NCBI RefSeq assembly: GCF_000721175.1
Contig: NZ_JOEZ01000015.1
Location: 1 to 64,000, forward strand
Direction of reading: 5' to 3'
Origin: Streptomyces anulatus
GTDB taxonomy: Bacteria; Actinomycetota; Actinomycetes; Streptomycetales; Streptomycetaceae
DNA length: 64,000 nucleotides
Part shown: one piece after another, positions 1 through 7,470 of the stretch
How the letters are laid out: the number at the start of each line of letters is the position of its first letter
Position numbering within the stretch: the first letter of the stretch is position 1
Position numbers and translations under genes: made by a program
Notes under the pieces: generated by a model
Told to the model about the DNA's origin: nothing
Seen by the model: only the letters and a program-made list of their open reading frames with translations
The model's database searches: none

Positions 1-519
1 GATCCACGGTTGACTACCCACACCTCACGAACGGCCGAATCATCGCACTGGTCACGGCCTACCAGGCCGTTGCAACAAGATCGTGTTACGAGCTCTAAGG
101 GCCTGGCTCGGAGAAGTCATCCACGGTGTGTGCTCTGCGGCGGCTGCTGGAGACGTTGCGAGGTAGGGACTCAAGCCCCTGCACCGGCTGTGGGGCATGA
201 CGAGCCGAGTGCCGGGACAGCCGCCGTCGGCGATTGTCGTGGCCGTCCCGACGGCGGCTCTCCCGGCACCGGCACCCCTGCTCCCGGAGAGCCGGACAAC
301 CGTCGGCCCCACTGCCCCGGACGGCGTGCTCGTCGCGGCGACCCGGCGCGGCACGGTAGTGCTCGACCTGCCGTCGAGCTCCTGATCATTCGACGGTGAC
401 GACGAGTGGTCAAGGGCGTTGAGCGGGATCGAACTGGACCGCCGGTGCGCGACCCCGGCCCGGCATCCGGCTCGGCTATGGTGCGCTGGGATCGTGGTGC
501 GGGACGAGAGGGAGTGCGC
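1..519. other. Non-coding or degenerate left edge
   Basis: I can support no gene here. Open frames exist on both strands, including a 62-codon one at 197-385, but none reads as a recognisable domain and the long leftward frame is a shadow of the permease downstream. The final bases before 520 carry the permease ribosome binding site, GAGAGGGAG. The window edge may cut a feature to the left. Confidence 0.5.
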
Positions 520-1794
520 GTGAACACGGTGGGGGTCGCGGAGGGTGCGGGCGGGATGCGGCGCCGCCTGGGCGTGCTCGACGCGGTGGTGATCGGCCTG
601 GGATCGATGATCGGGGCCGGGATCTTCGTGGCGCTGGGCCCGGCGGCGGAGGCCGCCGGCTCGGGACTGCTGCTCGCCCTGGCCCTGGCCGCGGTCGTGG
701 CCTACTGCAACGCTACGTCCTCGGCGAGGCTGGCCGCCCGCTATCCCCGGTCCGGCGGCACCTATGTCTACGGCCGCGAACGACTGGGCGACTTCTGGGG
801 CTACGTGGCCGGCTGGGCGTTCGTCGTGGGCAAGACCGCCTCCTGCGCGGCCATGGCTCTCACGGTCGGCGCATACCTGTGGCCCGGTCAGGAACGCGCG
901 GTGGCGGTGGCCGCCGTGGTGGCGCTGACCGCGGTGAACTACGCCGGGGTGCAGAAGTCCGCGCGGCTCACCCGGGTCATCGTCGCGGTGGTCCTGGCCG
1001 TGCTCGCCGCCGTGACCATCGCCGCCCTGACCTCGTCCGGTGCGGAGGCGGGGCGGGTGCGTATCGGCTCGGACGCCGACGCCGGAGGGGTCATCCGGTC
1101 CGCGGGTCTGCTGTTCTTCGCCTTCGCCGGGTACGCCCGCATCGCCACCCTCGGCGAGGAGGTCCGCGATCCCGCCCGTACCATTCCGCGCGCCATCCCG
1201 ATCGCGCTCGGCATCACCCTCGCCGTCTACGCCCTCGTCGCCGGCGCCGCCCTGGCGGTACTGGGCCCGGGCGGCCTGGCGGACGCGACCGCACCGCTGA
1301 CGGACGCCGCACGCGCCTCGGGGGCCGGGTGGCTCGTCCCCGTCGTCCGCGTGGGCGCCGCCGTCGCCGCCCTCGGTTCCCTGCTCGCGCTGATCCTCGG
1401 CGTCTCCCGCACCACCCTGGCCATGGCCCGCGACCATCACCTGCCGCACGCCCTGGCCGCCGTCCACCCCCGCTTCGGTGTCCCGCACCGCGCCGAACTC
1501 GCCGTCGGCGCTCTCGTCGCCGTGCTCGCCGCGACCACCGACGTACGCGGAGCGATCGGGTTCTCCTCCTTCGGTGTGCTGGCGTACTACGCCGTCGCCA
1601 ACGCCTCCGCCTTGACCCTCACTCCCGGCGAAGGGCGACCGAACCGCCTCGTCCCCGTCATCGGCCTGACCGGCTGCGTGGTCCTCGCCTTCGCCCTGCC
1701 CCTCAGCGCCGTGATCTCCGGCGCCGCGGTTCTCGTCCTCGGAGCCGCTGTCTTCGGCCTCCGAAAGGCGGCTGTGAGCCGTTCGCCCCGCTGA
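520..1794 (+). CDS. APC-family amino-acid permease
   Basis: This is a polytopic membrane transporter of the amino acid-polyamine-organocation superfamily, expected to take up amino acids through the cytoplasmic membrane. The protein has 424 residues and about 12 hydrophobic segments. The family signature GSMIGAGIF lies at residues 28-36 in the first helix, and a second conserved stretch, FFAFAGYARIATLGEEV, lies near the middle with the permease-typical GEE motif followed by a PRAIPIA helix start. I chose the GTG at 520 because GAGAGGGAG sits five bases upstream and the reading frame before it lacks membrane character. The gene stands alone and is followed at once by a strong hairpin, so it looks monocistronic. 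The substrate cannot be told from sequence; cationic amino acids are common for this branch. Confidence 0.85.
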   Translation: MNTVGVAEGAGGMRRRLGVLDAVVIGLGSMIGAGIFVALGPAAEAAGSGLLLALALAAVVAYCNATSSARLAARYPRSGGTYVYGRERLGDFWGYVAGWAFVVGKTASCAAMALTVGAYLWPGQERAVAVAAVVALTAVNYAGVQKSARLTRVIVAVVLAVLAAVTIAALTSSGAEAGRVRIGSDADAGGVIRSAGLLFFAFAGYARIATLGEEVRDPARTIPRAIPIALGITLAVYALVAGAALAVLGPGGLADATAPLTDAARASGAGWLVPVVRVGAAVAALGSLLALILGVSRTTLAMARDHHLPHALAAVHPRFGVPHRAELAVGALVAVLAATTDVRGAIGFSSFGVLAYYAVANASALTLTPGEGRPNRLVPVIGLTGCVVLAFALPLSAVISGAAVLVLGAAVFGLRKAAVSRSPR

Positions 1795-1802
1795 TCCCAT
1801 CG

Positions 1803-1831
1803 AGCCTTGTACCCCTACGAGGTACAAGGCT
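1803..1831 (+). terminator. Perfect stem-loop after the permease
   Basis: An 11-bp perfect inverted repeat, AGCCTTGTACC at 1803-1813 and its complement at 1821-1831, encloses a 7-base loop nine bases after the permease stop. There is no T-run, as is usual for actinobacterial terminators. Because it also lies 73 bases upstream of arsR, a role as a regulator site cannot be excluded. Confidence 0.6.
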
Positions 1832-1903
1832 GTGGGGTGGGTCGCCTCCCACGGACCGGCTGACCCCTGGCCGCCCTGGTTCGACATGTGTCAACATAGA
1901 CGC

Positions 1904-2278
1904 ATGCCGAATGCGAAGGTGCTGCCGCTGATCGAGCCCGCCGACGGCCAGGGCGTGGTGCCGTGCTGCCCGCCACTGACCGAGCGCCCGATGACCGCCG
2001 ACGAGGCGCAGAGGGCCGCCCGGATGTTCAAGGCTCTCGGCGACCCGGTGCGCCTGCGGCTGTTCTCCGCCGTGGCCTCGCACGAGGGTGGCGAGGCTTG
2101 CGTGTGCGACATCTCCGATGTCGGCGTCTCCCAGCCCACCGTGTCCCACCACTTGAAGAAGTTGAAGGAGGCCGGCCTCCTGACGTCCGAGCGGCGCGGC
2201 ACCTGGGTCTACTACCGGGTCGAACCTTCGGTGCTCGCCGGGATGGGCCGGCTGCTGACGCTGCGCGCGGCCGCCTGA
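1904..2278 (+). CDS. arsR: ArsR-family metalloregulatory repressor
   Basis: A 124-residue winged-helix repressor of the ArsR/SmtB family that would release DNA on binding trivalent arsenic. The helix-turn-helix runs from about residue 73 to 95 (VSQPTVSHHLKKLKEAGLL), and the arsenic site CVCD (Cys66, Cys68) sits just before it, as in arsenic-responsive members. An extra Cys pair, Cys21-Cys22, near the N-terminus could add a thiol ligand. The ATG at 1904 is preferred because upstream codons are non-conserved; there is no clear Shine-Dalgarno, so translation may be leaderless. A partial dyad, TCGACA-TG-TGTCAA, just upstream at about 1881-1894 could be its own operator. The following acetyltransferase and the arsenite-pump remnant fit an arsenic locus. 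Confidence 0.85.
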   Translation: MPNAKVLPLIEPADGQGVVPCCPPLTERPMTADEAQRAARMFKALGDPVRLRLFSAVASHEGGEACVCDISDVGVSQPTVSHHLKKLKEAGLLTSERRGTWVYYRVEPSVLAGMGRLLTLRAAA

Positions 2279-2317
2279 CCGCCAGGACGACGGGACGGGG
2301 CGGGCGGCGATGAGCGG

Positions 2318-2842
2318 GTGAGCGGGGTGGGAGCGGTGAGTGGGGTGTCGAGCGTCGTGGTCGTGCCGCTGACGTCGGTCCACGCCGAGCAGGTGCTGGC
2401 GATCTACCAGGCGGGTATCGACGAGGGCGACGCCACCTTCGAGACCGGCCCGCCCGACTGGGAGGGCTTCGACGCCACGAAGCTGCCCGGCCACCGCTTC
2501 GTCGCCCTCGGCGGGGACGGTGCGGTGCTGGGCTGGGTGGCGGCGAGCAGGGTCTCGGACCGGTGCGCGTACGCGGGTGTCGTCGAGCACTCCGTCTACG
2601 TCGACCCCACCGCGCGCGGCCGCGGGATCGCTTCCGCCCTGCTGAAGGCGCTGGTCGACTCCACCGAGCGGGCCGGGATCTGGACCATCCAGTCAGGGAT
2701 CTTCCCGGAGAACGCCGCCAGCCTCACCGTTCACGAGCGGGCCGGTTTCCGGGTCATCGGCGTCCGGGAGCGGATCGGACGTCAGCACGGCGTGTGGCGC
2801 GACGTCGTTCTCGTCGAGCGCCGGAGCCCCGCCATCACGTGA
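2318..2842 (+). CDS. arsN1: ArsN1-type N-acetyltransferase (arsinothricin/phosphinothricin resistance)
   Basis: A GNAT-fold acetyltransferase of up to 174 residues that would acetylate the amino group of arsinothricin or phosphinothricin using acetyl-CoA, detoxifying these glutamate analogues in the cytoplasm. The acetyl-CoA loop YVDPTARGRGIASALL, the family-typical GIWTIQSGIFPENAASL stretch and the C-terminal RERIGRQHGVWRDVVL motif are all present and match the PAT/ArsN1 branch. The start is uncertain: GTG at 2318, or GTG at 2336, which has GGGAG a few bases upstream. It lies 39 bases after arsR in the same direction, so co-transcription is likely. Association of ArsN1 with ars genes is established; the exact substrate here is inferred from that context. 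Confidence 0.8.
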   Translation: MSGVGAVSGVSSVVVVPLTSVHAEQVLAIYQAGIDEGDATFETGPPDWEGFDATKLPGHRFVALGGDGAVLGWVAASRVSDRCAYAGVVEHSVYVDPTARGRGIASALLKALVDSTERAGIWTIQSGIFPENAASLTVHERAGFRVIGVRERIGRQHGVWRDVVLVERRSPAIT

Positions 2843-2911
2843 CGGCCGGTTCACCCGCGCTGCCTCGCGTACGGGATCGCCGGCCGGTCGCGCCGCGTCA
2901 CGGGGCCGCCG

Positions 2912-3058
2912 TCACGGGGCCGTCATCACCGCATCGAGCGCGAACGTGCGTCGCCAGGCGAGCGCGACGTGCACGAGTCCGATCAGCAACGGCACTTCGA
3001 TGAGCGGGCCCACGACTCCGGACAGAGCCTGTCCGGAGGTGACGCCGAAGGCGGCGAC
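2912..3058 (-). pseudogene. C-terminal remnant of an ACR3/ArsB arsenite efflux pump
   Basis: About 48 leftward codons read VAAFGVTSGQALSGVVGPLI and continue through EVPLLIGLVHVALAWRR, which is the last transmembrane region and tail of ACR3-family arsenite permeases. Upstream of this, in the direction of transcription, the frame loses all membrane character and no start is possible, so more than 80 percent of the gene is gone. It sits beside arsR and arsN1, implying that the locus once held a complete efflux system. The frame continues to a normal stop at 2912. Confidence 0.65.
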
Positions 3059-3299
3059 TGGAGCTGCTGCGGAAGGAACCAGGACGTCTCCTGCCTCCTT
3101 CCGCCGGTGGTGGTCGGAGGTCGCCGGCCACGGGCGCGCTGACGGCCCTGTTCCCGGCGAGCGGTCCGGGGCGCGACCTGCCGGCCCTGATGGGCGACGT
3201 GCAGCCCAGCTTTCCCCGGTGGTCGCTCGGGTGGCCATGGAGGCAGTGGCGGGCGGTCGCGGGCGTGTGCGGTCGGTCGGCGGGGCCGGGGCCCCGGCT

Positions 3300-3704
3300 T
3301 CAGGGCAGCCTCGGCCAGGGGGTCGGTGGTGGGCCGTACGCCTCCGCCAACGCGTTCCGGACGGTTTGGCGCCCCGCCTGGCGGAACGCGCGGGGATGGG
3401 TGTCCACCTCGTGCACCTTGATGGACCGCAGGACGACCGCGACGGCCACCGTGGTGCCGGGATCCAGGGCCGCCAGCTCCTCGCGTACGCCGGCGCCGAA
3501 GGCCTCGTGCAGCTCGGCCACCTCGGCGGCCGACCAGCCCGGCACCGTACTCGTGTCCGCCGTCTCGAACTGCACCCCCTCCACCCAGGGCTCGAAGTCC
3601 GCCACCGCCAGGGCGAAGGAGGACGGACAGCCTGCCTGACGGGCGTACACGGCCTTGACGGCGTGCAGGGGTCGGGGAGGGAAGGTCCGGGTCTCGGTGG
3701 TCAT
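3300..3704 (-). CDS. Small hypothetical protein resembling EF-G domain IV
   Basis: A 134-residue protein starting at an ATG at 3704. I do not recognise it as a named family. Its second half has a spacing of hydrophobic, Gly and charged positions like domain IV of elongation factor G and tetracycline-protection GTPases: a FxxAD-like strand, a helix with GAGVREEL, a strand AVAVVLRSIKV, then HEVDTHPRAFRQAGRQ, comparable to the HxVDSSxxAFxxA segment of EF-G. No GTPase domain accompanies it. If the match is real, it is a free-standing ribosomal S5-domain-2-like fold. It is flanked by pseudogenes but is itself open over its whole length with normal codon bias, so it is probably expressed. Confidence 0.5.
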   Translation of the reverse strand: MTTETRTFPPRPLHAVKAVYARQAGCPSSFALAVADFEPWVEGVQFETADTSTVPGWSAAEVAELHEAFGAGVREELAALDPGTTVAVAVVLRSIKVHEVDTHPRAFRQAGRQTVRNALAEAYGPPPTPWPRLP

Positions 3705-3766
3705 GCGCCCACGGTAGCGACGCCCCGGCGGCCTCCTCACGTGATTCTCGCGGGGAGGCCGTCCGT

Positions 3767-4010
3767 TCAGGCGTTCCGGCGCAGCTCCAGGGTGCAGCAC
3801 TTCACGCTGCCGCCCGCCTTGAGGACTTCCGAGAGGTCCACACCGACCGGGTTGAAGCCGCGCTCGCGCAACTGCCCGGCCAGCTCCGTCGCGTTCTGCG
3901 GCAGGACCACGTTGTACCCGTCCGACGTGGCGCTGGATCGTGTCGACGGTTTGCCCGAGGTTCAGGCAGACCTCGCGCAGCCGCTCCCACTGGGCGATGG
4001 CCACCGGAGT
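3767..4010 (-). pseudogene. Internally deleted dimethylarginine hydrolase / amidinotransferase-like gene
   Basis: Two pieces of one leftward gene survive. The N-terminal piece (about 4004-3933) reads AIAQWERLREVCLNLGQTVD, matching the first helix of DDAH/amidinotransferase-fold enzymes. The C-terminal piece (about 3932-3767) reads SDGYNVVLPQNATEL, then VGVDLSEVLKAGGSVKCCTL, which carries the family's catalytic cysteine near the end and a proper stop. The whole middle of the propeller domain is missing, and the two pieces are in different frames at the junction near 3932, so no enzyme can be made. Confidence 0.65.
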
Positions 4011-4023
4011 TTCGACGGGCGTT

Positions 4024-4389
4024 GATGCGGATGTCCTCTTCGGCGCGCTTGTGGAAGAAGCTGGCCTTCGACCGGTCCTGGCGGGTGAACTCGGTCTGCC
4101 CGGAGGCGATCAGGCCGAGAGCCTCGATCGTGACAGGCGCGATCAGGTCGACCGTCCGGTGGAACAGGTCGGTTGCGGTGTCCGTCGGTCCGACCGTCAC
4201 CGCCCGCTGGACGACGATGTCGCCGGCGTCCAGCTCCTCGTCCATCAGGTGGGCTGTGACGCCCACTTCCGGCTCGCCGTTGATGAGCGCCCAGATCAGC
4301 GGCGAGAAACCCGCGTAGGCGGGCAGCAGCGAGTCGTGGATGTTGAGCGTGCCGTGTTGCGGCAGGTCGTAGATCTCCGGCGGCATCCA
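4024..4389 (-). pseudogene. Remnant of a methionyl-tRNA-formyltransferase-like gene
   Basis: About 122 leftward codons encode the second half of a formyltransferase catalytic domain. LNIHDSLLPAYAGF and HLMDEELDAGDIV carry the catalytic Asn-His-Asp triad of the 10-formyl-tetrahydrofolate enzymes. The first half, with the Rossmann start, and any C-terminal domain are missing, and the frame runs into unrelated sequence on both sides. It directly abuts the truncated amidinotransferase-like remnant, so a deletion appears to have joined the two. Confidence 0.65.
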
Positions 4390-4402
4390 CGTCCGCCGCC
4401 GA

Positions 4403-5005
4403 ATGGGTGACCGTCGTGTCGTGCGAGAGCCTGCCGGGCTGCCCACGCCCCCCAGCAGCCCTCCGCGCTTGACTGCGTGACCGCGGGATCGACTGGATGC
4501 CCTTCGCCGGGGAGCTGATCCGCGTCGATCTCGCCTGCGGCGTCGGCGCGGACGGGCGCCGGCGCGGCTGGTACGCCGTCCGGGTCGGCGCCGACGCGTT
4601 GCGTGTCCTGGGCCTGCACCCCGATCAGTCCACCGCAGCGATCGCCGGCCGCCCTCCTCCACCTCGCTGGTGGCACGCGGCGGCCGAGCGCAACGCCGAC
4701 CGGCATGTCCCGGGCTGACGGCTCGTCCACCCACACCGGCTGTCAACGCGGTCCGCAGCAGGACGCTTTGAGTGACTCGGGCCGTTCGGCTTGGGACCTC
4801 CCGGGTCCGGGCAACAGAACAATATGCAGCCCTTTTCGTGTTATTTGGGGCGAATGGGGACATCGGCCCGTAGGTTGGGGAGAAACGCCACCCGGGTGGC
4901 GTCCTGTGTCCCCCGACCCACCGCCGGCCGGGACCGGGCTGCCGCCGTTCCACCGGCCGCCCGGCGTCCCGCGCCGCGGGTCATGAACGAGGAAAGGCAG
5001 GGCAG
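4403..5005. other. Gene-poor stretch before the WecA-like gene
   Basis: No gene is supported here. A rightward 73-codon frame (4497-4718) has plausible codon bias but no recognisable domain and could be a further remnant. Around 4811-4860 base composition drops to AT-richer sequence (for example cccttttcgtgttatttg), which probably holds the promoter of the following gene. A ribosome binding site, GGAAAGG, is at 4991-4997. Confidence 0.5.
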
Positions 5006-6247
5006 GTGAACGTGCTGGGGATCATCGCCTCCGGTGTGGCCGCGCTGTTCATCACGGTCGCACTCGCCAAGGGTGCCCGCCGCGCGGCGTTCCGCCCCCA
5101 CGTCCCGGACGAACCGGCCGGGCGTGCGCCACGGGTCAGGGCGCTGCGCGGGACCGGCGGCCCGGCAGCCGTGCTCGGCGTCGGCGCGGCGGCCGGCGGG
5201 GCCCTGTGGCTCGGCGCGGCGGACGACTCGGCGGGCTCCGTCGCGGGGCTGCTCGCCGGGGCCGGGACCGTGGCCGCCCTTGGTCTCGTCCATGACCTGA
5301 AGCCCCTGTGGGGAGGCCTCCGCCTCGCCGTGCAGACGGCCGCCGCGGTCCTCGTCGTCTGCCTCGCCGGACTGTCACCGGCGGCGGGCGTCCTGGCCGT
5401 GCTCTGGATCGTCCTCGTCACCAACGCGTTCGCCCTGCTCGACCACACCGACGGGCTGTTGACCGCCGTCGGCGTGGTCACCGCCGCCGGGCTGCTCGCC
5501 TGCGCCGCCGTCGACGGCAGCACCGCCCTCGCCCTGCTTCCGGCCACCCTGGCGGCGGGCCTCGCCGGTTTCCTGCTCCACAACTGGCATCCCGCCCGCC
5601 TTCGGCTCGGCGCGTCCGGCGCCCAGTTCACCGGATTCGCGCTGGCGGCGTCCGGCGCGCTGATCCACGTGGCCGCCCCGCCTGGCCGCGCCGCGTGGGC
5701 GGCGCTGCCGGCCATGGCGACGGTGGCCCTCGCCGACACCGCCCTGGTCCTGATCTCCCGCCGCCGCGCCGCGCGTTCCCTGCTGCGCGACACGGACGAC
5801 CACATCGCGCACCGCCTGCGCCGGCTCCGCGTCACCGTGCCGGGCACGGCGATCCTGCCGGCCCTCTGGGCGGGCGTGTCCGTGACGACCGGGACGCTGG
5901 TGTACGCGGAGCTGCTGCACCCCGCGCTCCTCCTCCTGCCGCTGGCCGGGACGGCGGCCGCCGTGTCCGCCCTGCTGAGGATCCCGGTGTACGTACCGTC
6001 CCGCACGGCCCCGCCCCGTACCGCCCTCCGGCGTACGACGGCGCACGCCACCGGCACCGCGATCCCCACGGCCGCATCCGCACAGGGCGGTACGGCCCCC
6101 GAATCCGCACCGGGCGGTACGGGCTCCGCTCCCGGGAAGGGCGCGTCCGGCGGCACCGCCAGGACCGCGGCGGGGCGCCCCACGGTGCCGCCACCGCCCA
6201 CCGGTCGCCCCGCGGCCGAAGCCGCGGTCGCCGCCGAGCGAAGCTGA
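5006..6247 (+). CDS. MraY/WecA-like polyprenyl-phosphate sugar-1-phosphate transferase homologue, probably inactive
   Basis: A 413-residue membrane protein with around ten hydrophobic helices in the glycosyltransferase-4/MraY fold. The signature region survives as NAFALLDHTDGLL (residues 140-152), corresponding to NxxNxxDGxDGL in active enzymes, and LGASG (201-205) corresponds to GDSG. The canonical Asp-Asp pair is replaced by HD in GLVHDLKPL, and the GDSG aspartate is Ala, so catalysis by the usual mechanism is unlikely. A roughly 90-residue Ala/Pro/Thr-rich tail with GG-T repeats follows residue 330. The GTG at 5006 is preceded by GGAAAGG. It converges on a glycosyltransferase gene 17 bases away. 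It may be a scaffold or regulator of cell-envelope glycan synthesis, but its role is unknown. Confidence 0.7.
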   Translation: MNVLGIIASGVAALFITVALAKGARRAAFRPHVPDEPAGRAPRVRALRGTGGPAAVLGVGAAAGGALWLGAADDSAGSVAGLLAGAGTVAALGLVHDLKPLWGGLRLAVQTAAAVLVVCLAGLSPAAGVLAVLWIVLVTNAFALLDHTDGLLTAVGVVTAAGLLACAAVDGSTALALLPATLAAGLAGFLLHNWHPARLRLGASGAQFTGFALAASGALIHVAAPPGRAAWAALPAMATVALADTALVLISRRRAARSLLRDTDDHIAHRLRRLRVTVPGTAILPALWAGVSVTTGTLVYAELLHPALLLLPLAGTAAAVSALLRIPVYVPSRTAPPRTALRRTTAHATGTAIPTAASAQGGTAPESAPGGTGSAPGKGASGGTARTAAGRPTVPPPPTGRPAAEAAVAAERS

Positions 6248-6264
6248 CGCCGCCCGGCCCCTGC

Positions 6265-7152
6265 TCACCTCCGCAGCCGCCCGAGTGTGGCGCGGGCCGC
6301 GGTGCGCGCGTACGGGGCGACCATCAGATACGGCGCCCACGGCCAGGTGTGCCGCAGGCAGTACACCCACCACTGGCGGGGCGGCAGCTCCCGCACGGAG
6401 GTCACCCGCCGCAGCGCCTCCCGGACGCCGATCCCCGGCTCCCGGGAGGCGGGACCGGCCGGTCCGCCCACGCACTCGCCGGCGTGCCCCGGGGCGACGA
6501 ACGCGCTCACGCCGGCCCGCCGCGCGCGGCAGCCGTGGTCGTAGTCGCCCATCCGGTGCCGGAAGACCTTGTCGGGGTCCCCGACGAGGTCGTACACGGC
6601 ACGGGAGAACAGGACCACCCGACCGTCGTACGTGTCGCAGGGCTCGGGCCGGTGCTCGCCGGGTTCGACGAGCGCCAGGGACCTGCCCCGCCGCCCGGAG
6701 TACACCGTGTCCCCGTACGCGTTCCGCACCGCGCCGACGACGACCGCGGCGGACCCGGCCGCTTCCGCCGTGCGCAACAGCGTCACCAGGGCGTCCGGGA
6801 AGAGTTCGACCCCGTCGTCGAGCCACAGCTGATGCGTCCACGGATGACTCGGACCGCCCGGTGCCACGCCGAGCGGGCCGCCGCCCCCGCCGCCGCTGCG
6901 GCTGTTCCGGCTCGCGATGCGCAGCGCCTGGTTGCGGGGGACGTCCGCGCCCACCGACATGACCTCCACCGCCGGATGCCGCAGCCGGACCGCCTCCGGC
7001 GTACCGTCGGTGCTGCCGGCGTCCACGAGGTGCACGCCGACCGTCGCCCCGGTGGGGAGCCCGCGCTGCTCCTCAAGGGCGCGCAGCGCGGACAGCGTCC
7101 GCGCGCGGCGGTCGTGACTCGTCATCAGCACGGCCAGGTGTACGGAGTGCAC
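6265..7152 (-). CDS. Family-2 glycosyltransferase
   Basis: A 295-residue GT-A-fold glycosyltransferase that would transfer a sugar from a nucleotide donor at the cytoplasmic face. The N-terminus VHLAVLMTSHDRR and the following VHLVDAGSTDGTPEAV give the nucleotide-binding strand and DxGSxDGT motif. The metal-binding region is WLDDGVEL, with the DD pair in place of the usual DxD. A C-terminal WWVYCLRHTWPWAPY segment may be membrane-associated. The GTG at 7152 has GGAG seven bases upstream. Acceptor and donor are unknown. It is convergent with the WecA-like gene, and both concern envelope glycans. Confidence 0.8.
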   Translation of the reverse strand: MHSVHLAVLMTSHDRRARTLSALRALEEQRGLPTGATVGVHLVDAGSTDGTPEAVRLRHPAVEVMSVGADVPRNQALRIASRNSRSGGGGGGPLGVAPGGPSHPWTHQLWLDDGVELFPDALVTLLRTAEAAGSAAVVVGAVRNAYGDTVYSGRRGRSLALVEPGEHRPEPCDTYDGRVVLFSRAVYDLVGDPDKVFRHRMGDYDHGCRARRAGVSAFVAPGHAGECVGGPAGPASREPGIGVREALRRVTSVRELPPRQWWVYCLRHTWPWAPYLMVAPYARTAARATLGRLRR

Positions 7153-7246
7153 GGCGGGCTCCTCAGCTCCTGAATGTCACCATTCATGCATAAAAGCTGA
7201 TATTCCGCATAGGCTGGGCGGGTGAGTGCCGAACCGACCGCCAACC

Positions 7247-7318
7247 CGCAACTTCATCGCCCTCGACTACACGACCGTCGGCGACGCACTCGGTGCGGTG
7301 AACGAACTCCCGCCGTGA
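7247..7318 (+). pseudogene. Possible C-terminal scrap of a phosphatidylinositol phospholipase C-like gene
   Basis: A short rightward frame reads RNFIALDYTTVGDALGAVN and then stops at 7316-7318. This resembles the end of PI-PLC/GDPD-like TIM-barrel proteins, where a strand with FxAxD precedes a GDxxxAVN helix. Nothing of the gene survives upstream. The match is short and could be coincidental. Confidence 0.3.
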
Positions 7319-7470
7319 GGAGGCCGGCTGACGGCACACGCCCGGCCGACGGGCCCGCCGTCCGAAACCCCCGAGGAACCGCGAGGGGAGCGTGAGAGGC
7401 TACGTTCCCAGCGGCTCCCCACCGTGCGGACGGAGCCGGACCACTGCCGACAGATCGGGAACCAGCGCCC

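Noticed and set aside
197..385. 62-codon rightward frame at the left edge
   Set aside because: No domain, no ribosome binding site and high proline/alanine content.
52..1887. 611-codon leftward open frame opposite the permease
   Set aside because: It is Gly/Arg/His-rich with no domain and mirrors the strong codon bias of the real rightward gene.
4497..4718. 73-codon rightward frame in the decayed region
   Set aside because: Codon bias is plausible but no family was recognised and there is no clear start signal.
4983..5008. Eight-codon ORF from ATG 4983 ending at the WecA-like start
   Set aside because: It consists mostly of the Shine-Dalgarno region of the following gene, so it is more likely chance than a leader peptide.
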